A stretch of 64,000 nucleotides of DNA from Bacillota bacterium (GCA_030706015.1 JAUZPI010000009.1:1-64000); one strand, 5' to 3'; counted from the stretch's first letter, positions 18,622 to 28,280 are shown. Numbers and translations: made by a program. Notes: generated by a model from the sequence alone, not told the origin.

Positions 18622-18923
18622 ACGTATCTCACCTTCCCCCTAAGTTACATACAAATATTGTATGACATATTTATTCAAAAGTATAGTAATAATTAACCAA
18701 TCCCCTCCTATAACATAACAGTATTATAGCAAATCACCCATTCTATGAACTATATAAATTACATCAAGATTTAATTTCCATTAGACATAGGTTTTATATC
18801 GTATATAATATATTATGTAAACTAACTTGTTCGTAGTTATAATTTCACTCAGTAAGTAGATGAATTAATCTAACTAGATATATTAAGAAAGCTTTAACAT
18901 AGGATAATAGGAGGGTACAACAT
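18622..18923. other. Divergent intergenic region with ftsH-like promoter
   Basis: 302 bp between the DUF1232 gene (minus) and the FtsH paralogue (plus). It holds the promoter at 18781-18809 and otherwise AT-rich DNA with no ORF or hairpin I would defend. Confidence 0.6.
18781..18809 (+). promoter_or_regulatory. Promoter of the FtsH paralogue
   Basis: TTAGAC (18781-18786), 17-bp spacer, TATAAT (18804-18809), about 115 nt before the start codon. Confidence 0.6.
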
Positions 18924-20675
18924 ATGAAAAAATTAAAATCGAAATATCTGGTTATTCCGTCCATCACTGCTGCTATTTCTTTAATACTCCTTTTAATTTT
19001 TAATTTTACAACAAAACCATCAGCAGATAAGCTATACATTAATTTTCAAAAGGATTTGAATTCTAAAAAGGTTTCTGAGGTTTATGTAACAAATACACCA
19101 AAAATCAAAGTAGAACTTAAAGATGGTACTATATATGAAACTGATAATCCTAGAACAGATAGTTTTAAAGAATCCCTATTAGACATGGGAGTTAAAGTGT
19201 CTGAACAGTCTTATGTTTCTGCAAAAGATGTAATTCCAAGTGCTATTTTTACTGTATCTATACTAGCCATTGCCGTTATGCTAATAAAGTCTTCTGGATT
19301 AGCATCTAGAAAGATATTATCCGTAGATGCGTTAGACACCTCAATAGTTGAAGAAATTGGATACAATTTCAAGAGTGTAGCTGGAAACGAAGAAGCTAAA
19401 GAGAGTGTTAAGGATATAGTTGACTTTTTAAAGAACCCTGAGAAATATAATAATTATGGTGCTAGAATGCCAAAAGGAATAATATTATACGGTGAGCCTG
19501 GTACAGGTAAAACCTTGTTAGCAAAAGCTGTAGCTGGTGAAGCAGGAGTACCTTTTTATGCTATGTCTGGTTCTGACTTTGTGCAGGTATATGTTGGGGT
19601 AGGAGCCAGTAGAATTAGGCAGCTTTTTAAAAAAGCAAAATCACACGGAAAAGCTGTAATATTTATTGATGAAATAGATGCTATAGGAAAGAAACGTGAA
19701 AATGCGAAGGCTGGTGGGTCCGATGAGCGAGATCAAACCCTTAATGCACTTTTAACGGAAATGTCTGGTTTTAATGAAAAAGAAGGTATTGTTATTATAG
19801 CTGCTACCAATAGATTGGACATGCTAGATCCAGCTCTATTAAGACCTGGAAGATTTGATAGACACGTAGAAATAACTTTACCTGATATTACTGCTAGAGA
19901 AAAAATTCTTAACCTTCACTTAAAAAATAAACCTATTGGAAATATCAACATTAATGACTGGGCTCATAAAACAGCATATTTTTCTGGTGCTAAATTAGAA
20001 AATTTAATAAATGAAGCAGCTATAATTGCATGTAAAGAAAATTCTTCATTAATCGAAGATGAGCATATTGATAAAGCTTTTTCTATTGTTATGGCTGGTT
20101 ATGAGAAAATTCATAGAGATCATATAAAATCTAGTGATAAGGATATTACCGCATACCATGAAGCTGGTCATGCTCTTATTTCACTAAACATATTGCCTAA
20201 TGAAAAAATTTCAAAGGTTACTATAATACCAAGTACCAAGGGTGCTGGAGGCTATACCTTAAGTATACCTCAAGATCAAATGTACCAGAATAAAGATTAT
20301 ATTAGAAAAAGATTAATGGTACTTCTTGGTGGAAGAGCTGCTGAAGAAATTATTTTTGGTAAGGATTATATTACCACTGGGGCATATAGTGATATAAAAC
20401 ATGCAACAGGCTTAATAACAAATATGGTTGCTCAGTACGGTATGGGCAAGAGTCTAGGATTATTAAATGCAGGAGAATTAGCAAACAATTTAAATTACTC
20501 CATTGGCAAAGAGGTAGTTGAAGAGTGTAAAGAAATGCTTAACGAACTATATGAGGAAACAAAATCAATTTTACTTAAGAATAATGATCTTTTAGAGAAA
20601 TTGACTAAGGAATTATTAGAAAAAGAAACCTTATTTGAAAACGATATTAATAACTTGCAAGTTCTAAGCAAATAA
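18924..20675 (+). CDS. FtsH-family ATP-dependent zinc metalloprotease (short paralogue)
   Basis: 583 aa. Two membrane helices (about 9-28 and 105-122) flank a ~75-residue outside domain (FtsH_ext). The AAA module follows: Walker A GEPGTGKT (190-197), pore motif FVQVYVGVGA, Walker B IFIDEID (246-252) and arginine-finger region RPGRFDRH. The M41 protease has HEAGH (412-416) and a downstream TTGAYSDIKHAT carrying the third Zn ligand Asp. GGAGGG precedes the ATG. It is shorter than canonical FtsH (about 610-650 aa) and not next to hpt/tilS, so it is probably a second paralogue rather than the housekeeping copy. Confidence 0.88.
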   Translation: MKKLKSKYLVIPSITAAISLILLLIFNFTTKPSADKLYINFQKDLNSKKVSEVYVTNTPKIKVELKDGTIYETDNPRTDSFKESLLDMGVKVSEQSYVSAKDVIPSAIFTVSILAIAVMLIKSSGLASRKILSVDALDTSIVEEIGYNFKSVAGNEEAKESVKDIVDFLKNPEKYNNYGARMPKGIILYGEPGTGKTLLAKAVAGEAGVPFYAMSGSDFVQVYVGVGASRIRQLFKKAKSHGKAVIFIDEIDAIGKKRENAKAGGSDERDQTLNALLTEMSGFNEKEGIVIIAATNRLDMLDPALLRPGRFDRHVEITLPDITAREKILNLHLKNKPIGNININDWAHKTAYFSGAKLENLINEAAIIACKENSSLIEDEHIDKAFSIVMAGYEKIHRDHIKSSDKDITAYHEAGHALISLNILPNEKISKVTIIPSTKGAGGYTLSIPQDQMYQNKDYIRKRLMVLLGGRAAEEIIFGKDYITTGAYSDIKHATGLITNMVAQYGMGKSLGLLNAGELANNLNYSIGKEVVEECKEMLNELYEETKSILLKNNDLLEKLTKELLEKETLFENDINNLQVLSK

Positions 20676-20682
20676 TATTTTA

Positions 20683-20720
20683 GGAGCATTTAGCACAACT
20701 ATAGTGTGGCTAGATGCTCC
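20683..20720. terminator. Convergent hairpin after the FtsH paralogue
   Basis: GGAGCAT (20683-20689) pairs with ATGCTCC (20714-20720), with an inner TAGC-ACA/TGTGGCTA helix. The flanks are AT-rich (AAATTTTAATT on plus) rather than a pure T run. It sits between two convergent genes, so a bidirectional terminator role is likely. Confidence 0.6.
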
Positions 20721-20737
20721 AAATTTTAATTCCTATT

Positions 20738-21721
20738 TTATTGATTCGAACCTGAAGGAAACAGCACATTCGATAGTAGTATACCTGCAGCCAAGCCTCC
20801 CATATGCGCATAGTTATCAATATTAGGTAAGGTTAATCCTATAAATACATTAATAACTATGACTGAAAGAATGTTCCTATAGAAACCTTTACCTATTTTA
20901 TCTTTCATCCTAAATCCAAAGATTAGTACAGCTCCAAGTAATCCAAATATTGCCCCTGAAGCTCCAACAGATATGGTATTGGGAGAAAATATAAAACTAG
21001 ATAAAGATGCTGCTATTCCTGTTAGGAGGTATATTATTATATATTTGTTCCTTCCATATACTTCTTCCACAAGTGGACCTACAGAATATAATGAATACAT
21101 ATTTAATGCAATATGTACCAAGCCTCCATGTAAAAACATAGCGGTTATTAATCTAAAATACTGACCTTGAGATATTAACACATTATTTTTAGCTCCTAAA
21201 AAGCTAAGTATATTAATATCTATGTCCAATGGATTTCCTGAAAGGTAAGCCTCTATCATAAACATAATTATATTGATTACGATTATGCCATAAGTAATTA
21301 CTGGTTTTCTTGTTCTTTTATTAATTCTATTTAAATAATCTAATATACTTTGAATACTTAATGCAATTTGCTGTATTTCATTAGTAAAATATAATATGCT
21401 GCGTTTTGTTTTAGAAATAATAATTATATTTGAGTTAACTAGTTTGCTTGTATAGCATTCTAGTTTTTTATCATCATTTATTATTAATACTAATGAAACT
21501 TTATCAGAATCCTTTATCCCTAAATTCAAAGCATTTTCTGCATTATTAATATAATCAAAGTGTTCCTCATTTGAAAATACTAAAAAATTGTGATTTTCAA
21601 ATTTATCGTTATGACACCCCCAAAAACTTATCGAATTTCTATTATTCCTAAATTCGTCTAATTTGTAGTCAAAATGTTGACACAATAGTTCTATTATAGT
21701 TTTATCAAGTTGATTATTCAT
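20738..21721 (-). CDS. Rhomboid-family intramembrane serine protease
   Basis: 327 aa. The first ~135 residues are a soluble cytoplasmic domain. About six or seven membrane helices follow. Rhomboid signatures are present: HGGLVHIALNMYSLY, catalytic Ser in SVGASGAIFGLLGA and catalytic His in YAHMGGLAAG. The long soluble N-domain resembles GluP/YqgP-type rhomboids. The gene may be co-expressed with pepF upstream (86-bp gap), although a hairpin lies between. Substrates are unknown. GluP-type enzymes act in membrane-protein quality control, which would fit beside an FtsH. Confidence 0.9.
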   Translation of the reverse strand: MNNQLDKTIIELLCQHFDYKLDEFRNNRNSISFWGCHNDKFENHNFLVFSNEEHFDYINNAENALNLGIKDSDKVSLVLIINDDKKLECYTSKLVNSNIIIISKTKRSILYFTNEIQQIALSIQSILDYLNRINKRTRKPVITYGIIVINIIMFMIEAYLSGNPLDIDINILSFLGAKNNVLISQGQYFRLITAMFLHGGLVHIALNMYSLYSVGPLVEEVYGRNKYIIIYLLTGIAASLSSFIFSPNTISVGASGAIFGLLGAVLIFGFRMKDKIGKGFYRNILSVIVINVFIGLTLPNIDNYAHMGGLAAGILLSNVLFPSGSNQ

Positions 21722-21734
21722 ACCTGCTCCTTAC

Positions 21735-21763
21735 GAAAAACGACAGTTGCTCATACAACTGCC
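21735..21763 (-). terminator. Possible pepF terminator
   Basis: Minus-strand stem GGCAGTTG/CAACTGTC (21763-21756 / 21749-21742), loop TATGAG, then GTTTTTCG. It is short, with one G-U pair, and lies just upstream of the rhomboid SD, so some read-through into the rhomboid gene is likely. Confidence 0.5.
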
Positions 21764-21807
21764 GCAGCATATAGTGATCTATTATATAATAATTTTCTTC
21801 TTTTTAG

Positions 21808-23607
21808 TTATACTGTCTCAAGCATATCTAATAAGCTGTTAAATGTTTTAATAGTATCTTCTATAGGTTTAGCTGTAGTCATATCTACTCCAGCTTTTTT
21901 CAATATTTCTATAGGATAGTCACTGCCGCCGCTCTTTAAGAATCCTTTATACTTTTCAACAGCAGACTCCCCTTGTTCTAAAATCATCTTACAAAATGAA
22001 TTAGCTGCAGAATATCCTGTAGCATATTGATATACATAAAAATCACTATAAAAATGTGGTATCCTAGCCCATTCCATATCGATTAGCTTATCAACAACCA
22101 TTTCTGGTCCAAAATATTTTATATTTAACTCATGCCAAATATTGCATAATTCCTCAGAGGATAATGGATTTCCGCTTTCTATACTTTCATGAGTTGTTTT
22201 TTCGAATTCTGCAAACATAACCTGCCTAAATACTGTAGTTCTAATTTGCTCAAGTTGTTGATTAATAAGATATATTTTTTTCTGCTTATCCTTTTCCTTA
22301 TTAATTAGGTAATTTATAAGTAAACACTCATTTGTTGTTGATGCCACTTCTGCGCAAAATAATGTGTAATCTGCATATATAAACGGCTGAGTTTTTCTAG
22401 AGTAATATGAGTGAATAGAGTGACCCATTTCGTGAGCTAATGTAAACGCATCATTTAATTCAAAATTATAATTTAACAATACATAAGGCATAGTATCATA
22501 GGATCCCCAGGAATAAGCTCCACCTCTTTTTCCCTTGTTCTCATAGATGTCTATCCAACCATTCTTTATTCCTTCATCAAATATATCCAGGTATTCTTCT
22601 CCTAATGGTTCTAATCCTTCTTTTACAATTTTTACAGCTTCATCAAATTCAATATTTTGTTTTGGTGTATCAACTAATGGAACGTAGAGGTCATACATAT
22701 GAATTTCATCTAGTCCAAGTAATTTCTTCTTAATTGATACATATCTATGAAGGGACGATTTTAAATTATCACTAATACAATCAATTAGGTTATTATATAC
22801 TTCCTCAGGTATGTCATTTGGCTTCAAAGAAGCTTCAATTGAGTTTTTATAGTTTCTTATCTTGGATTTAAAAGTAAAATTTTTAATAGAAGATGTAAGA
22901 GACGTTGAGAATGTGTTTTTATAACTTTCATAGGTACTAAAAAGTGCTTCAAAAGCTTCCTTTCTGACCCTTCTATTTTCTGATTTTATAAACTTCCCAT
23001 ACTTTACCTCGGTTAGCTCAACTTCTTCATCATTTTCATCTTTTATTTTAGGAAACTTTATATCTGCATTGGAAAGCATGCTAAATATATTTCCAGGTGC
23101 CTCTAAGCAATCAGAAACAGCTGCCAACAATTCTTCCCTATTTTTATCTAAGGTATGAGGCTTCATTTTAAGAATATCCTGCAACGAAAATTCGTATAGT
23201 TTTAAATCTGATATTTCACTAATTTCTCTCTCAACCGTCCCTTCTGGAAGTGAAAGAATTTCTGGAATAAAAAATGCTGTAGCGCTGCTTAATTCTGCCA
23301 TGTAGGCATCTATTTTGCTCTTTAAAACTTGAAATTCGGTTTTTGTAGTATCCTCATCAGCCCTCAAATGAGCATATACATATAATTTTTCTGCAATTCT
23401 TGAGGCTTCCTCATCTAATTTATAAAACTCCAGCAATTTTTTTGCTTCAGATAAGCTTCCTGAATAACTACTTAATTTTGGAGTAAGCTCCTTAAGCTTG
23501 CTGAAATCTTCTTCCCAAGCAGCTAAGCTGTTATATATTTTGTCTACTTTCCACTTAAATTTATCATCAATCTCTTCTCTAGTTTTTGTTTTTATCGAAT
23601 TCCCCAT
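21808..23607 (-). CDS. pepF: Oligoendopeptidase F (M3B)
   Basis: 599 aa from the ATG at 23607 (MGNSIKTKTREEI). GTG codons upstream overlap the SD-like AAGTGGTG. The M3 zinc site HEMGHSIH (HExxH) lies near residue 385, with the distal Glu in FCAEVASTTNECLL. The long helical N-terminal domain is typical of PepF. It cleaves 7-17-residue oligopeptides in the cytoplasm. The conserved terminal region FYVYQYATGYSAA is present. It is full length compared with the family (~600 aa). Confidence 0.95.
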   Translation of the reverse strand: MGNSIKTKTREEIDDKFKWKVDKIYNSLAAWEEDFSKLKELTPKLSSYSGSLSEAKKLLEFYKLDEEASRIAEKLYVYAHLRADEDTTKTEFQVLKSKIDAYMAELSSATAFFIPEILSLPEGTVEREISEISDLKLYEFSLQDILKMKPHTLDKNREELLAAVSDCLEAPGNIFSMLSNADIKFPKIKDENDEEVELTEVKYGKFIKSENRRVRKEAFEALFSTYESYKNTFSTSLTSSIKNFTFKSKIRNYKNSIEASLKPNDIPEEVYNNLIDCISDNLKSSLHRYVSIKKKLLGLDEIHMYDLYVPLVDTPKQNIEFDEAVKIVKEGLEPLGEEYLDIFDEGIKNGWIDIYENKGKRGGAYSWGSYDTMPYVLLNYNFELNDAFTLAHEMGHSIHSYYSRKTQPFIYADYTLFCAEVASTTNECLLINYLINKEKDKQKKIYLINQQLEQIRTTVFRQVMFAEFEKTTHESIESGNPLSSEELCNIWHELNIKYFGPEMVVDKLIDMEWARIPHFYSDFYVYQYATGYSAANSFCKMILEQGESAVEKYKGFLKSGGSDYPIEILKKAGVDMTTAKPIEDTIKTFNSLLDMLETV

Positions 23608-23638
23608 ATATATCACCACTTTCTTTTTGGAATAAAAC

Positions 23639-24037
23639 TTATTTATATTCTTCTTCTTTATCCTTCATTTCGTCAAAAATGCGATACATTTCACTATCTA
23701 TAATTGAACAAAGTTCGTTTATCTTATTCTCCATTTCACTATGATCTTCCACATACTCGAACTTAACCATCCAAGTAGGGTTAAACTCATCATCTACATC
23801 CTGCAGGTCAAATCCACTATCAGAGAAAACTTTTTCATCTATAAGATCATAGGCTGCAGAAAATTCCCAATCTTCTACATCTCTTTGTGTATCAAAATAA
23901 ACATTAACAATGCCATCTTGATAAAACATTTTAGTTATAAACTTTGCTCCTTCACTTACTTCATAGCTTCCAATTTCTCTTGTTAAAAAATTTGTTTCTT
24001 TATCTCTCTCCATTAGAACTAAAGATGAAAAATCCAT
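23639..24037 (-). CDS. Conserved clostridial hypothetical protein (DUF6762-like)
   Basis: 132 aa from the ATG at 24037, preceded by GGAAGGA. A TTG seven codons upstream lies before that SD. The sequence (MDFSSLVLMERDKETNFLTREIG, then DWEFSAAYDLID) resembles a conserved clostridial family I recall as DUF6762, an assignment from memory only. It is acidic and soluble, with a C-terminal helical DEMKDKEEEYK. It lies 32 bp upstream of pepF and is likely co-transcribed. No function is known. Confidence 0.6.
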   Translation of the reverse strand: MDFSSLVLMERDKETNFLTREIGSYEVSEGAKFITKMFYQDGIVNVYFDTQRDVEDWEFSAAYDLIDEKVFSDSGFDLQDVDDEFNPTWMVKFEYVEDHSEMENKINELCSIIDSEMYRIFDEMKDKEEEYK

Positions 24038-24273
24038 AATTTCATCCTTCCTTTCCAAAGCTTATTTCATAATATAATATCTCATATTATTTACCAATAA
24101 ACAAGTTTTTATTTAATATTTACTAAGTTAAGATTTAGCCTTATAATAGTAAATGTAAATTTATTCCATATATATTTCACGTAACTACTTTCTTTAAAAA
24201 TAGAATATATAAATTTACCGTAGACTGGTAAGTACTAAATGCAATCTAAGGAGTACGGGGAGGGTGAAGGTCT

Positions 24274-24600
24274 ATGAAAAAAAAGATTCCATTATTTCTA
24301 TTTATTTTATTGATTTTTGTTTCTAGCTTTTTATTATATACAAATAATCAAAATAAGTATAAAGATATAACAAATGCTGCAGAAAACTATGTAACTACGG
24401 GATTTTTCAATGAACACAAACTATATAAAATAGATAAATTTCATTTAATTTTCTCAGATAATAATGAAAGTATTATGGAAGTTACCGGAATGGAAGAAAA
24501 ACCCCCACACAAATATACCACATATAGGTTGAACATGAAGAAAAACAAAGAGGGGCTTTGGACAGTAACAAAACATACTATTCAATCCCCTTTTAAATGA
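24274..24600 (+). CDS. Hypothetical secreted or membrane-anchored protein
   Basis: 108 aa with a basic start and one hydrophobic helix (IPLFLFILLIFVSSFLLYT, residues 5-23), so it is exported or anchored. The remaining ~85 residues look like a small alpha/beta domain (NTF2- or DUF-like, not recognised). GGGGAGGGTGAAGG precedes the ATG. It is convergent with the Fur-family gene, with only 4 bp between stops. Confidence 0.6.
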   Translation: MKKKIPLFLFILLIFVSSFLLYTNNQNKYKDITNAAENYVTTGFFNEHKLYKIDKFHLIFSDNNESIMEVTGMEEKPPHKYTTYRLNMKKNKEGLWTVTKHTIQSPFK

Positions 24601-24604
24601 TTTA

Positions 24605-25024
24605 TTATTTTTTTTCCTTGTTAACACATTCTCCACAAATTGCCTTTACCTTAAGTTCATGATCAGTTAGTATAAAACCTGTCTTATTTTTTATTAATTC
24701 CTCAACCTGGGTCATAGGACAATCTATAATTACTTCTTTATGACATATTGAACATTCTAATAAATGCTGATGAGCATCTATTTTAATCTTATAATTATAC
24801 TTTCCATGACCCAAATCAAATTTATCTACTATACCTTTTTCTTCAAATAAGTCTAAATTTCTATAAATAGTAGATAAATCAATATTAATACTCTTTTCTT
24901 TACATCTATCAAATATATTATCGGCACTAAAAACACCATTAAACCCGTCTATAATATTTAAAATCCAAATTCTGCTATTTGTGACTTTAATATTTTTCTC
25001 TCTTAAACAAAATTCAGCATCCAT
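24605..25024 (-). CDS. Fur-family metal-responsive regulator
   Basis: 139 aa. The winged-helix DNA-binding half contains KVTNSRIWILNIIDG and LSTIYRNLDLFEEKGIV. The dimerisation half has HQHLLECSICHKE and ICGECV, i.e. the two CxxC pairs of the structural zinc site. The ATG at 25024 follows AGGGTGAT by 5-7 nt. Fur, Zur and PerR subgroups cannot be separated safely by eye. A palindrome resembling a Fur/PerR box lies 190 bp upstream at 25210-25225. Confidence 0.88.
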   Translation of the reverse strand: MDAEFCLREKNIKVTNSRIWILNIIDGFNGVFSADNIFDRCKEKSINIDLSTIYRNLDLFEEKGIVDKFDLGHGKYNYKIKIDAHQHLLECSICHKEVIIDCPMTQVEELIKNKTGFILTDHELKVKAICGECVNKEKK

Positions 25025-25209
25025 AAGTATCACCCTAAAGATATTATATCATAAAATGTAAACAATAAGTCAGGGTTACAGTATTTTTATAAAGGTTATT
25101 ACTCTTATATTTCTAATAATATTTACATTATAACTAAAATATGTTGTGTATTCCACGAAAAATGTAGAATCTTAATAAAATTTTTACTAAACATTACTGG
25201 TTAATTACG

Positions 25210-25225
25210 TTATAATGTATTATAA
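25210..25225. promoter_or_regulatory. Palindrome resembling a Fur/PerR box, over the mcp -10
   Basis: TTATAAT GT ATTATAA is a perfect 16-bp palindrome. The known PerR/Fur box is a 7-1-7 repeat of the same arms (TTATAATNATTATAA). Here the spacer is 2. The left arm contains TATAAT (25211-25216), a plausible -10 for the chemoreceptor gene. It lies between that gene and a divergent Fur-family gene. Confidence 0.4.
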
Positions 25226-25264
25226 TAATCATAGGTGAATTATGTTTTGGGGGGTGACTTTTCA

Positions 25265-27493
25265 ATGAAAAATAATAATAATAATATTGTACAAACGTTT
25301 GCTAATAAGCTAAAAATAATTACTACAAATTTTAAAAAACCTTTTTCCAAACTTAATAAATCTTCTAAAGAAAAACCAAAGAAATCATCAAAGAAAAGAA
25401 ATATTTTAAAAAATCAACGTGGTTATTACTTAGAAGTATTATCTGAATTTAAGGTAAAAAATGGTCTTTTTAAAAATCTAGTCACACGTTTCTCTACTGT
25501 AATAATTTTATGTCTTTTTATTTCAGGAACGATTACTTTCTTGATTTCAAAAAATAGAGCTACAAGTGACTTTAAATCTTCTACTTTAGAGATTCTGAAT
25601 CAAAATAAAAATTACATAGAGCTCCTAAATTCAACTATTGAAGGTACTTCTACTCAGTTGTATAAGAATAAGAGCCTAGATGAAGCATTAAAAACCCAGG
25701 TAAATGATTACTATGATATAACAACTACAACATCAAGTATACTAGATAGCTATATTAAACCTATCGCTGGAGCAGGTACTAATGTAAAGGATGCCACAAT
25801 TTTAACCGCAAGCGGTATCTCTCCAACTACACTGCAAAATTCTCCTATAAGTCAAGACGTGTTTAATCAACTAAAAGACCAAGAATGGTACAAGCAAGCA
25901 ATAGCAAAAAACGGTTTATCATTTTGGATGCCTCCGCATAAACAAATGCTTAAAGCAGACAATGATGGAAACCTAATTATTTCTCATGTTAGATTATTGC
26001 AGGATATTGCTTTCGGAAGTGCTCCATTAGGAGTTCTTGTATTAGATATAGATCCTGATCTTATAAATTCTAAAATCGAGGATGCTAAGGTTGGCAAAAA
26101 CGGTTATATATTTATTGTTGCACCAGATGGTACAATTGTTTCCCATAAGAATTCAAAATTAATTGGTACAAAATTAAACAGTGATTTGTTTAAGATAGTT
26201 AGCAGTAATACAACAGGTGAAATAACTAACTATAAGGATAAAAATACTGCTATGTATGGAGTTTATACAACTTCCTCTGCTACTGGCTGGAAACTCGTAG
26301 CTATGGTTCCTCAAGCTGAATTATCATCCAGTGCAACTACACTTGGTATATATACTCTTATAGTTTCCTTAATTTGTTTACTATTTTCAATAATTATTTC
26401 AATAATTACAACCTTGAAGATTACGACACCTATAAAGGATATTGCGGAAAGTGCTGAATTATTAGCTGAAGGAGATTTTACAACTTCCTGTAGTGAAGAT
26501 TATGATATTCACGAGTTAAAAGCTCTAAGTAAAAGCTTTAATGATATGATACAACAATTAAAACAAATTCTTCAAAAAGCTATGAATTTATCAAATGAAA
26601 CAAATGAATCAGCTTTGGAAATGTTGGATACTTCAAAAAACATGAGAATATCTTCAAAAGATATAAATCTTGCAATACAAGAAATTGCAGCTGGTTCTGC
26701 ATCTCAAGCTGAAAGTACTCTAACATATGTTAATATATCAAACAATTTTAATGATGAAATAAACGGAGCAATTGATTCTTTAAATAAAGTTAATTCAGCT
26801 ACAGACCAATCAATAAATTTGATAAATAGCAGCTCTGAAATTATTACTAATTTGAATAATAGCTCTATAAATAATTCGAAGGCAATGAGTCAAGTATCTG
26901 ATACAATTAATACATTAGGAGAAAATACTAAGGACATACTAAACATCTTGAATAAAATTAATCAAATAACTAAGCAGACTAATCTATTGTCCTTAAATGC
27001 TTCAATAGAAGCCGCTCGTGCTGGAGCTGCAGGAAAAGGATTTGCAGTTGTAGCCGACGAAATTAGAAAATTGGCTGATCAATCTCAGATGGCTTCTCAA
27101 GAAATATCAAAGATTATTGAAGGTGTAAATACATCTATTGCCCATACTCTTGATATTTCTCATAAAGCAGAAAATGCCTTCAAGGAAGAGATGAATCAGG
27201 TATCTAATACAATATCATCCTTTGGAGATATTAAGGGCTCTATAAATGAGATAGTAAGTACTGTTGAAGCTACAATAAAAATAATTAATGTCATTGATAA
27301 GGATAAGGAAGTAATGAACGGCCATATTACTAATATAGCAAGTATCTCAGAAGAAAACACAGCTTCTACAGAAGAGGTTTCTGCTTCTATAGAGGAACAA
27401 TTAGCTTCTAACGATACCATGTATAATTTATCAGTTGGCTTAAGCGAGAAATCTAACGAACTTAAGGATTTAGTTAACAAATTTAAATTTTAA
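25265..27493 (+). CDS. Methyl-accepting chemotaxis protein with dCache sensor
   Basis: 742 aa. Domain order: a basic cytoplasmic N-tail (about 1-75, KKSSKKRN), TM1 (about 80-100), then an extracytoplasmic double-Cache ligand domain (about 110-355) with GKNGYIFIVAPDGTIVSHK and GWKLVAMVPQAEL. TM2 lies near 365-385 and HAMP near 390-440. The MCP signalling domain has the hairpin tip INQITKQTNLLSLNASIEAA and GKGFAVVADEIRKLA. Start at 25265 (MKNNNNN), placed after GGGGGGTGA. The longer GTG form reads through the SD. It senses small ligands and signals to CheA; no che genes are nearby. Confidence 0.93.
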   Translation: MKNNNNNIVQTFANKLKIITTNFKKPFSKLNKSSKEKPKKSSKKRNILKNQRGYYLEVLSEFKVKNGLFKNLVTRFSTVIILCLFISGTITFLISKNRATSDFKSSTLEILNQNKNYIELLNSTIEGTSTQLYKNKSLDEALKTQVNDYYDITTTTSSILDSYIKPIAGAGTNVKDATILTASGISPTTLQNSPISQDVFNQLKDQEWYKQAIAKNGLSFWMPPHKQMLKADNDGNLIISHVRLLQDIAFGSAPLGVLVLDIDPDLINSKIEDAKVGKNGYIFIVAPDGTIVSHKNSKLIGTKLNSDLFKIVSSNTTGEITNYKDKNTAMYGVYTTSSATGWKLVAMVPQAELSSSATTLGIYTLIVSLICLLFSIIISIITTLKITTPIKDIAESAELLAEGDFTTSCSEDYDIHELKALSKSFNDMIQQLKQILQKAMNLSNETNESALEMLDTSKNMRISSKDINLAIQEIAAGSASQAESTLTYVNISNNFNDEINGAIDSLNKVNSATDQSINLINSSSEIITNLNNSSINNSKAMSQVSDTINTLGENTKDILNILNKINQITKQTNLLSLNASIEAARAGAAGKGFAVVADEIRKLADQSQMASQEISKIIEGVNTSIAHTLDISHKAENAFKEEMNQVSNTISSFGDIKGSINEIVSTVEATIKIINVIDKDKEVMNGHITNIASISEENTASTEEVSASIEEQLASNDTMYNLSVGLSEKSNELKDLVNKFKF

Positions 27494-27497
27494 AATG

Positions 27498-27527
27498 AAC
27501 AGCAGTAGACTCCTACTGCTGTTTTTT
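27498..27527 (+). terminator. Terminator of the chemoreceptor gene
   Basis: 11-bp perfect stem AACAGCAGTAG/CTACTGCTGTT (27498-27508 / 27513-27523), loop ACTC, followed by TTTTTT. It abuts the mntP stop codon. Confidence 0.92.
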
Positions 27528-28078
27528 CATAAGAACATCATCTTTATTCCAAATATAATTAATATTACTCCCCCTACATAATCAGCATATTTACTAACCA
27601 TCGCAATTCTTTTCAAATACATAGATATAAAAAAGGCCAATGAAGACATTACTATAGTTACAATCCCTACAAATATAGTATTAGCAAATATTGAAGCGGA
27701 GCTATTGATGCTGCTAAAGGCCGTGAATCCTACTACTAATGCATCTATACTCACGGAAATACCCAAAAGTGCGTATATTTTTGAATCTACTAATAAGTTC
27801 TCTCTTTTGTCTTCCATTCCTTCCTTAATCATCAATACACCTACCACTGAAATAATTCCTCCACCAATGACCTGTGGAACACTTGCAATATATGTATTAA
27901 ATAAAAAACCAGAATATGCTCCTATTATAGAGAATAAAAACTGAAAGAAACCAAAAGAAACTATAAACTGAATTTTATTTCTAAACTTAACATGGTTATT
28001 CAGACCTATACTAAGTGCTACACCAAATGCATCAAGTGAAAGTGCTAATGCTATAAAAAAAAGTGTATATAGTGTCAT
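27527..28078 (-). CDS. mntP: Putative manganese efflux pump MntP
   Basis: 183 aa, six membrane helices in two inverted repeats. Family motifs with acidic residues are seen at ALALSLDAFGVALSIG (about 8-23) and GISVSIDALVVGFTAF (about 105). It exports Mn2+ in characterised homologues. The ATG at 28078 follows GGGGGGATTGGAA. I looked upstream for a yybP-ykoY manganese riboswitch and saw none. It is convergent with the chemoreceptor and shares its terminator region. Confidence 0.88.
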   Translation of the reverse strand: MTLYTLFFIALALSLDAFGVALSIGLNNHVKFRNKIQFIVSFGFFQFLFSIIGAYSGFLFNTYIASVPQVIGGGIISVVGVLMIKEGMEDKRENLLVDSKIYALLGISVSIDALVVGFTAFSSINSSASIFANTIFVGIVTIVMSSLAFFISMYLKRIAMVSKYADYVGGVILIIFGIKMMFL

Positions 28079-28280
28079 TTCCAATCCCCCCATAATAAAT
28101 CAAGTTAAATTAAATGTATTTAAACTATCGCAGGATTTTGCTTCTATATAATACTTATTAATTTGTAATTAATTTTATTATACCTTTCAATAATATACAT
28201 GTATTATTTATTACCAGTAAATTTGATAAATAATACAATTTAGAAGTCTCACCAAACAGGAAAATGAAAATTCCTTTAAA

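Noticed and set aside
24247..24262. GGAGTACGGGG shared with the c-di-AMP riboswitch, before the 108-aa gene
   Set aside because: None of the other ydaO blocks (GCCCGAATCCGTCA etc.) follow. It is a purine-rich SD region and the match is probably chance.
28079..28280. Possible yybP-ykoY manganese riboswitch before mntP
   Set aside because: The conserved GC-rich blocks of that family are absent; the leader is plain AT-rich DNA.
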